Positions 7,072 through 11,009 of a DNA stretch of 11,009 bases are shown in pieces (positions within the stretch are counted from its first letter, which is position 1; the number at the start of each line of letters is the position of its first letter). The notes beneath the pieces were generated by a model that saw only the letters and a list, made by a program, of their open reading frames with translations, had not been told where the DNA came from and did not search any database. The DNA is from Pseudomonadota bacterium (GTDB lineage Bacteria > Pseudomonadota > Alphaproteobacteria > Rhizobiales > Xanthobacteraceae). Position numbers and translations under genes: made by a program. The stretch spans positions 1 to 11,009 of the forward strand of contig JAEZEY010000182.1 in the NCBI GenBank assembly GCA_023432845.1, given 5' to 3'.

Positions 7072-7608
7072 CGTCGTCCGATGAAAGCCGCGATGCCCGC
7101 CCCTAAGGATGGTCCGCGCGTCAATGAAGAGATCCGCTCCCGCGAGGTGCAGCTGATCGATGCCACCGGTGAAAACAAAGGTGTCGTCGCCACCGAAACC
7201 GCCATTGGGCTGGCCCAGGCGGCCGGGCTTGATCTCGTCGAGATCGCCCCGAACTCCACGCCTCCCGTCGCCAAGATCCTGGATTACGGCAAGTACAAAT
7301 TCCAGGCGCAGAAGAAGGCGGCGGAAGCCCGCAAGAAGCAGAAGGTCGTCGAGATCAAGGAGATCAAGCTCCGCCCGATGATCGACGATCATGACTACCA
7401 GGTGAAGATGCGCTCGATGCAGCGGTTCTTCGAGGAAGGCGACAAGGTGAAGATCACTTTGCGTTTCCGCGGCCGCGAAATGGCGCACCAGGAGCTTGGC
7501 TACAAGCTTCTGCAGCGGGTGAAGGAAGACACCGATAAGATTTGCAAGGTCGAGTCGGAACCGCGCTTCGAAGGCCGCCAGATGGTGATGCTGCTGGCGC
7601 CGCGTTAA
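7069..7608 (+). CDS. infC: Translation initiation factor IF-3
   Basis: IF-3 binds the 30S subunit, prevents 50S joining and discriminates against wrong start codons and initiator tRNAs. The protein is 179 residues from the ATT start, against 180 in E. coli. It shows the N-domain (GPRVNEEIRSREVQLIDATGE, then GLDLVEIAPNSTPPVAKILDYGKYKF), the lysine-rich helical linker (AQKKAAEARKKQK) and the C-domain (EIKLRPMIDDHDYQVK, FRGREMAHQELG). The usual N-terminus with RRP and KDGPRVN follows the ATT, so I prefer ATT 7069 to TTG 7042 or ATG 7081. In E. coli, IF-3 represses its own AUU-initiated mRNA; the same control is inferred here. The gene has a strong terminator right after it, and it is separated from rpmI-rplT by about 2 kb with two minus-strand genes, so it is probably monocistronic. 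Confidence 0.96.
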   Translation: MRRPMKAAMPAPKDGPRVNEEIRSREVQLIDATGENKGVVATETAIGLAQAAGLDLVEIAPNSTPPVAKILDYGKYKFQAQKKAAEARKKQKVVEIKEIKLRPMIDDHDYQVKMRSMQRFFEEGDKVKITLRFRGREMAHQELGYKLLQRVKEDTDKICKVESEPRFEGRQMVMLLAPR

Positions 7609-7634
7609 TTCAACGGTCCTTGATCTGAAACTGT

Positions 7635-7662
7635 AAACGCGCCGGCAAAACCGGCGCGTTTT
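7635..7662 (+). terminator. Rho-independent terminator of infC
   Basis: A perfect 11-bp stem, AAACGCGCCGG paired with CCGGCGCGTTT, encloses a CAAAA loop (7646-7650). It ends in TTTT, 27 bp after the infC stop. A-rich and T-rich flanks make it plausible in either direction, but no gene ends from the right close by. Confidence 0.85.
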
Positions 7663-7675
7663 GCGCTTTGATCGG

Positions 7676-7770
7676 CCTCATGGTGAGGAGCATCGCGCAG
7701 CGATGCGTCTCGAACCATGGGCCGCCCATCCTTCGAGACGCGCCGCTTGGCGGCGCTCCTCAGGATGAGG
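7676..7770. repeat. Cloverleaf-like intergenic palindromic repeat
   Basis: This 95-bp element is almost wholly self-complementary. The closing stem pairs 7676-7691 with 7755-7770 (one GG/GG internal mismatch). Inside it are three arms: GCATCGC-GCA-GCGATGC (7690-7706); GTCTCGAA with TTCGAGAC (7707-7714, 7732-7739), itself capped by ATGGG-CCG-CCCAT (7717-7729); and GCGCCGC-TTG-GCGGCGC (7740-7756). The ends read CCTCATGG and GGATGAGG. From memory, close relatives with these ends are abundant between genes in Bradyrhizobium and Rhodopseudomonas. It is not a tRNA. It ends 5 bp from the stop codon of the minus-strand secreted-protein gene. Confidence 0.85.
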
Positions 7771-7775
7771 CGGAA

Positions 7776-8141
7776 CTACCGCTTTTCCGCTTCCCAACGT
7801 CCGGCGCAACTGCCGCGGCTGCCGGTGCCTCGCCAGGTGCCCGTGCCATTGTTGCCGGACAGTTTGCCCGAGCCCGTCGCACCCTGTTCGCCGAGGCGGA
7901 TGTTCACCTTCACGGCGCCGCTCGAAGCGACCGTACCCGAGAACTGGACCTGCTCCCGGCCGGCATAGCTGACCTTGCCGCGATCGACAGAAACCTCATA
8001 ACGGTAGGCCTGATCGCAATCGCCCTTGTCGGTGATGACCAGAACCGACCATCGTCCGTCATGCGGCGCCGCTTGCGCGGGTACGGCCGCAACGACCGTC
8101 AGAGCCAATATAAAACCAGCTAACTTGATCGGGCGCGTCAC
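7776..8141 (-). CDS. Small secreted protein of unknown function
   Basis: This 121-residue protein has a clear signal peptide: Lys6, then a hydrophobic core (LAGFILALTVVAAV) and an AQA-A cleavage site near residues 24-25. The mature part of about 97 residues starts APHDGRWSVLVIT, is rich in Gly, Ser and short beta-like strands (YRYEVSVDRGKVSYAG, AVKVNIRLG) and ends with GTWRG and GRWEAEKR. Its two cysteines, Cys42 in GDCD and Cys112 in GSCAG, probably form a disulfide in the periplasm. Short secreted proteins of this layout look familiar from Rhizobiales, but I know no assigned function. GTG 8141 is chosen as start because GGAGGA lies about 10 bp upstream and it places the signal peptide at the N-terminus; the frame remains open to 8342. 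It lies downstream of the methyltransferase gene on the same strand. Confidence 0.75.
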   Translation of the reverse strand: MTRPIKLAGFILALTVVAAVPAQAAPHDGRWSVLVITDKGDCDQAYRYEVSVDRGKVSYAGREQVQFSGTVASSGAVKVNIRLGEQGATGSGKLSGNNGTGTWRGTGSRGSCAGRWEAEKR

Positions 8142-8204
8142 GGTGTGGCCGTCCTCCGGAGTCGGGGCTACTCTACACTGCGAGGACCGCGACCATGCGG
8201 TAGC

Positions 8205-8242
8205 GTGCTGCGCTGGAGCCAACCCGGCTGGCAACGCAGCAC
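8205..8242 (-). other. Imperfect hairpin between two minus-strand genes
   Basis: GTGCTGCG (8205-8212) pairs with CGCAGCAC (8235-8242). After an internal loop, AGCC (8217-8220) pairs with GGCT (8226-8229). It sits 25 nt after the methyltransferase stop in transcript sense. No U tract follows, so it may be a processing or weak termination structure rather than an intrinsic terminator. Confidence 0.4.
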
Positions 8243-8266
8243 CCCCGAATGGTTCTCCGGGGCTGC

Positions 8267-9229
8267 TTACGCCCGACGCGCTCGTGCCGCCTGACGCACC
8301 TCCTGGCCGTAGCTGCCGAGCACATTGGTGCCGACCGACCACAGCTTGTTGGCGCCGCTGACCACCGTCACCAATTCCTGGATCGGCCGTCTTTCGGCTT
8401 CCTGCGGCGGACGGGAGACGAACAGGTTGGAGTGATACAGACCCTCGGTTTCGAAGCCGTCGGTATCGAGGCCCCGCGCCTCGACGGCCGCGATCGCCTT
8501 TTCCATCTCGTCGCGGTCGGCGAAGCGGCGCTGCACGAAGGTGGCGCCTTCATAGCGCTCGGTGATCAGGCCCTGCGCCGCGAGCGTCCGGTCGATGTCG
8601 TCGAACGGGAACATGCGCAGCACGAAATTGGCGGCCCAGGCCTCGCGGCCCTTGCGCGCCACCTTGGCGATGCGCTGGAAGGTCTTGGACGTCACGTAGC
8701 CGACGCAGCCGGTCGAGACGATGAGGTCGACCTTTTCCAGAATCGCCGCCTCCGCCGCAGTCGGATCGCGGCTTTCCAGATCGATGGCCAGGCCGTGATC
8801 GAGGATGCCGGCATCCTCGGCATAGCGGACCGCGTTTTCCGAGACATCGAGACCGATGACCCGGACGCCCCGGTTTCGCGGCCAGGATTGGTAGAAGTGC
8901 CGGTCGTGCTCGAGCATCTCGGCGCTGCTCAACCCCTGCAGGGCCGGCGCGGTGTAGCGCTGGCGCAGCGCCTCGTAGTCGATGGCGAATTTCATCAGCG
9001 CGCCGTTGATGGCGTAGGAGCAGCCGACGTCGAGCACCGTAACCGGCTCCGACTGCGTCTCCTGCCGCGCCCGGATCAACTGGGCAAAGATCGGCTGCGC
9101 CAAATGCGGGATGATATAGTCGAGCTGCCCAAGATACTTGAAGTAATTTCTTGGGTCTTTTGAAGTATAAAGATCAGTAAAATCGACCTTTGCTTGATTT
9201 ATCTTAGAAAAATTGATCGATATATTCAT
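8267..9229 (-). CDS. Class I SAM-dependent methyltransferase, substrate unknown
   Basis: The 320-residue protein has a Rossmann-type methyltransferase core. Motif I is VTVLDVGCSYAINGA (63-77), the acidic residue for the SAM ribose is probably Asp128 in VIGLDVSENAVRYA, and DLIVSTGCVGYV (168-179) fits the end of strand 4. The C-terminal part includes GLYHSNLFVSRP. I cannot name the substrate. ATG 9229 is chosen because GAGGAGAG lies 7 bp upstream; the frame is open to 9328 but without support. The first roughly 33 codons are AT-rich and use ATA and AGA, unlike the rest of the gene, which is high GC. It sits antisense inside the infC-rpmI interval, which hints at insertion or a mosaic origin. 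It may be co-transcribed with the secreted-protein gene 125 bp downstream. Confidence 0.8.
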   Translation of the reverse strand: MNISINFSKINQAKVDFTDLYTSKDPRNYFKYLGQLDYIIPHLAQPIFAQLIRARQETQSEPVTVLDVGCSYAINGALMKFAIDYEALRQRYTAPALQGLSSAEMLEHDRHFYQSWPRNRGVRVIGLDVSENAVRYAEDAGILDHGLAIDLESRDPTAAEAAILEKVDLIVSTGCVGYVTSKTFQRIAKVARKGREAWAANFVLRMFPFDDIDRTLAAQGLITERYEGATFVQRRFADRDEMEKAIAAVEARGLDTDGFETEGLYHSNLFVSRPPQEAERRPIQELVTVVSGANKLWSVGTNVLGSYGQEVRQAARARRA

Positions 9230-9291
9230 ACGAATACTCTCCTCTATGCGCGCCGCGGCGCCCCAGCCTCCGATATTGTGAATGTATTGGA

Positions 9292-9320
9292 ACCATAACT
9301 GATCGAGGCCCGCATCGCAA
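9292..9320 (-). promoter_or_regulatory. Candidate promoter of the methyltransferase gene
   Basis: On the minus strand TTGCGA (9320-9315) and TATGGT (9297-9292) are 17 bp apart, each matching the sigma-70 consensus at four of six bases. The expected start point near 9285 gives a leader of about 55 nt ending in the good ribosome binding site. Confidence 0.3.
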
Positions 9321-9432
9321 CTCAGCAAGACTATGATTTTCCTTGCGAATTGAGATTTTTTGCCGGATTTACTGTCATTCGGCGTGCGGGCCCAGCCGCC
9401 ACGCCGGAAAGCCGGTCATTACCGCGATCCTG

Positions 9433-9461
9433 TTGATAATCCCCGCGGCCTCTGGCATACA
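9433..9461 (+). promoter_or_regulatory. Candidate promoter of rpmI-rplT
   Basis: TTGATA (9433-9438, five of six bases) lies 17 bp from CATACA (9456-9461, a weak -10). If used, the rpmI leader would be about 125 nt and would contain the stem-loop at 9527-9554. Confidence 0.3.
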
Positions 9462-9526
9462 CCGCGCTCTCGCCGACCGGCCGACAAGGGCTGCCGTGGC
9501 GGCGATACCCGCTCAATTCCGAGCAC

Positions 9527-9554
9527 CAGCCTCAGGCCAGTTCGCCTCAGGCTG
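9527..9554 (+). promoter_or_regulatory. Stem-loop in the rpmI leader
   Basis: CAGCCTCAGG (9527-9536) pairs with CCTCAGGCTG (9545-9554) with one C/C mismatch and an 8-nt loop, followed by AATTTT. It resembles a weak terminator or attenuator 42 nt before rpmI. Ribosomal protein operons for L35 and L20 are autoregulated by L20 in E. coli and Bacillus; a role here is inference. Confidence 0.4.
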
Positions 9555-9595
9555 AATTTTGGCTGTGCTTCAAGCATGGCCCACTGGAGAGCAAA

Positions 9596-9796
9596 ATGCC
9601 CAAGCTGAAGACCAAATCGGGCGCCAAAAAGCGCTTCAAAATCACCGCGACCGGCAAGGTGAAATTCCAGCAGTCCGGCAAACGTCACGGCATGATCAAG
9701 CGCACGACCAAGCAGATCCGCGAGCACCGCGGCACGGCCGTGCTGTTCAAGACCGACGGCGACAACATCAAGAAGTACTGGCTGCCGAACGGCTGA
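9596..9796 (+). CDS. rpmI: 50S ribosomal protein L35
   Basis: This 66-residue, very basic protein begins MPKLKTKSGAKKRFKITATG and carries the family motif GKRHGMIKRT, the usual length and pattern for bacterial L35. It is part of the large ribosomal subunit. GGAG 8 bp upstream supports the ATG at 9596. rplT follows after 59 bp on the same strand, as in most bacteria, so the two are almost certainly co-transcribed. Unlike the E. coli order, infC is not immediately upstream. Confidence 0.97.
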   Translation: MPKLKTKSGAKKRFKITATGKVKFQQSGKRHGMIKRTTKQIREHRGTAVLFKTDGDNIKKYWLPNG

Positions 9797-9855
9797 GCCG
9801 CTTCTCGATCGTCATCCCCTCATACGTTTGCAGATTTAGCTGAAGGAGTTTCATC

Positions 9856-10227
9856 ATGGCCCGCGTCAAACGTGGCGTCACCGCCCACGCCAAGCACAAG
9901 AAAGTCTACAAGGCCGCCAAGGGCTTTTACGGCCGCCGCAAGAACACCATCCGCATCGCCAAGCAGGCGGTGGAGAAGGCCGGCCAGTACGCGTTCCGCG
10001 ACCGCAAGCGCAAGAAGCGCACGTTCCGCGCTCTCTGGATCCAGCGCCTCAACGCCGCTGTGCGTCCGTTCGGTCTGAGCTACTCGAAGTTCATCGACGG
10101 CCTCAACAAGTCGGGTCTGGTCATCGACCGCAAGGTTCTCTCGGACCTCGCGATCAACGAACCGGCGGCCTTTGCGGCGATCGTCGAGAAGGCCAAGGCC
10201 GCGCTGCCGGCACAGGCCGCGGCTTAA
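9856..10227 (+). CDS. rplT: 50S ribosomal protein L20
   Basis: The 123-residue protein starts MARVKRGVTAHAKHKKVYKA and contains GFYGRRKNTIRIAKQAV, YAFRDRKRKKRTFRALWIQR and NAAVRPFGLSYSKFIDGL, all diagnostic of L20. L20 binds 23S rRNA, is essential early in 50S assembly, and in E. coli and Bacillus represses its own operon by binding leader RNA that mimics its rRNA site. It is slightly longer than the common 118-119 residues because of an Ala-rich C-terminal tail. AAGGAG 8 bp upstream is a strong ribosome binding site. A repeat element with a GC-rich hairpin begins 14 bp after the stop and may end the transcript or protect its 3' end. Confidence 0.98.
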   Translation: MARVKRGVTAHAKHKKVYKAAKGFYGRRKNTIRIAKQAVEKAGQYAFRDRKRKKRTFRALWIQRLNAAVRPFGLSYSKFIDGLNKSGLVIDRKVLSDLAINEPAAFAAIVEKAKAALPAQAAA

Positions 10228-10240
10228 GAGACGTTACAGG

Positions 10241-10377
10241 TGTCGTCCCCCGCGCAAGCGGGGGGCCCAGTTACCACAAGCTTTCAAATTTTCGGATAGG
10301 CAGGGGTTACTGGATCGTCCGCCCCTAGGCGTTCTGAAGGAACGCCGTTCGCCAAACGGCTATGCGCGGACGATGAC
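10241..10377. repeat. Intergenic palindromic repeat, copy 2 (rplT-pheS)
   Basis: The left end TGTCGTC carries a perfect hairpin, CCCCCGC-GCAA-GCGGGGG (10247-10264), followed by CCAGTTAC. The right end starts GTTACTGGATC and has a perfect 9-bp stem, ATCGTCCGC (10314-10322) with GCGGACGAT (10366-10374). That stem encloses GGCGTTC-TGAAG-GAACGCC (10328-10346) and an alternative hairpin around GTTCGCCAAAC. The outer layout, TGTCNTC...CCAGT and ACTGGAT...GATGAC, matches the copy at 4615-4716. The element ends 16 bp before the pheS start. Confidence 0.8.
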
Positions 10378-10393
10378 GGTCCACGAGGTCCTC

Positions 10394-11009
10394 ATGTCCG
10401 ACATCACCAAACTCGAAACCGAACTTCTCGCCGCCATCGGTGCCGCAAAAGATGAAGCGGCGCTGGAAGCCGTCCGCGTCTCCGCGCTCGGCAAGAGCGG
10501 CTCGGTATCGGCGCTGCTGAAAACGCTCGGCACCATGACGCCGGACGAGCGCAAGGAGAAGGGCCCGGCGATCAACGGGCTCAAGGACAAGGTTGGTGCG
10601 GCAATCGCCGCGCGCAAGGAAGAACTAGCCGCCGCCGCGCTCGATGCCCGCCTCGCTTCCGAGACCGTCGACGTCACGCTGCCGGTGCGCGAACCGCAGG
10701 CCGAGGCCGGCCGCATCCATCCGATCAGCCAGGTGATCGATGAGCTCACTGCGATCTTCGCCGACATGGGATTCTCGATCGCCGAAGGTCCGGATATCGA
10801 GACTGATGACTACAACTTCACCAAGCTGAATTTCCCGGAAGGCCATCCGGCCCGGGACATGCACGACACATTCTATTTCCCGCCGAAGCCGGACGGCTCG
10901 CGGCTGCTGCTGCGCACGCATACGTCACCGGTGCAGGTTCGCACTATGCTGACGAAGCAGCCGCCGATCCGCGTCATCTGCCCCGGCCGCCCCTATCGCT
11001 CGGACTCGG
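10394..11009 (+). CDS. pheS: Phenylalanyl-tRNA synthetase alpha subunit (5' part)
   Basis: PheS is the catalytic subunit of the alpha2-beta2 enzyme that charges tRNA-Phe. The window holds about the first 205 residues of roughly 330-360. Residues 1-90 form the N-terminal helical, probably coiled-coil, tRNA-binding part. The class II catalytic domain begins near His109 (HPISQVIDELTAIFADMGF), followed by IAEGPDIETDDYNFTKLNFP and HPARDMHDTFYF, then RTHTSPVQVR (174-183, motif 2 region) and CPGRPYRSDS at the edge. ATG 10394 is preferred because GAGG lies 5 bp upstream. An in-frame ATG at 10373 lies inside the repeat and would add seven residues. The gene follows rplT as in many bacteria; pheT is expected beyond the window. 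No PheM-type Phe-rich leader peptide is evident. Confidence 0.97.
   Translation, partial: MSDITKLETELLAAIGAAKDEAALEAVRVSALGKSGSVSALLKTLGTMTPDERKEKGPAINGLKDKVGAAIAARKEELAAAALDARLASETVDVTLPVREPQAEAGRIHPISQVIDELTAIFADMGFSIAEGPDIETDDYNFTKLNFPEGHPARDMHDTFYFPPKPDGSRLLLRTHTSPVQVRTMLTKQPPIRVICPGRPYRSDS

Larger units (their letters stand above)
9230..9595. other. Divergent region between the methyltransferase and rpmI
   Basis: This 366-bp non-coding stretch should hold the leftward promoter of the methyltransferase and the rightward promoter and leader of rpmI. I see one candidate promoter for each and one stem-loop at 9527-9554. No convincing gene is present; short open frames on both strands lack family resemblance and ribosome binding sites. 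Confidence 0.6.

Noticed and set aside
7676..7770. Cloverleaf fold considered as a tRNA gene
   Set aside because: Stem lengths, missing T-loop and anticodon features, and the mirrored ends indicate a palindromic repeat instead.
8249..9163. 304-residue plus-strand frame opposite the methyltransferase
   Set aside because: Antisense shadow; the minus frame has SAM-binding motifs and a ribosome binding site.
9331..9516. 61-residue minus-strand frame upstream of the methyltransferase
   Set aside because: No ribosome binding site or domain, and it lies in the expected promoter and leader region of rpmI.
10240..10299. Short GTG-started frame with two Phe codons before pheS, considered as a PheM-like attenuation leader
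   Set aside because: Only two separated Phe codons, no ribosome binding site, and it runs through a repeat element. E. coli PheM has a dense Phe run.

Overview
The window is high-GC chromosomal DNA from an alphaproteobacterium. It is most likely from the order Hyphomicrobiales (Rhizobiales), near Bradyrhizobium, Rhodopseudomonas or Xanthobacteraceae. This rests on the protein types (an NDUFA9-like complex I protein, an FzlA-like GST, an ABHD10-like hydrolase) and on intergenic palindromic repeats of a kind common in that group. The content is core housekeeping. I see no mobile element, CRISPR array, tRNA, rRNA or defence island, and I do not claim a new multi-gene system.

Left part (1-4612). 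The 3' end of an NDUFA9-like NAD(P)-binding protein is followed by an FMN-dependent L-lactate dehydrogenase (lldD). Its stop codon directly abuts the stop of convergent uppP, which recycles the undecaprenyl lipid carrier for cell-wall synthesis. uppP and an FzlA-like GST-fold protein diverge from a 230-bp region holding three separate inverted repeats. FzlA works with FtsZ in Caulobacter, so two envelope and division genes share this region. queG (tRNA queuosine synthesis) overlaps the end of the fzlA-like gene and appears to start at a non-canonical CTG.

Middle part (4613-7068). A double-hairpin repeat lies between the convergent queG and an ABHD10-like alpha/beta hydrolase. The hydrolase diverges, across only 27 bp, from a family 4 glycosyltransferase.

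Right part (7069-11009). This is the translation cluster infC ... rpmI-rplT-pheS. infC appears to start at ATT, the codon class linked to IF3 autoregulation, and it has its own strong terminator. It is separated from rpmI by about 2 kb. That gap holds a cloverleaf-like repeat and two minus-strand genes: a small secreted protein and a SAM-dependent methyltransferase whose 5' end is strikingly AT-rich. A second copy of the queG-side repeat family fills the rplT-pheS gap. pheS runs off the window end.

The points most worth a second look are the two non-canonical starts (infC ATT, queG CTG), the uppP/fzlA divergent region, the cloverleaf repeat, and the AT-rich methyltransferase inside the interrupted infC-rpmI-rplT cluster.
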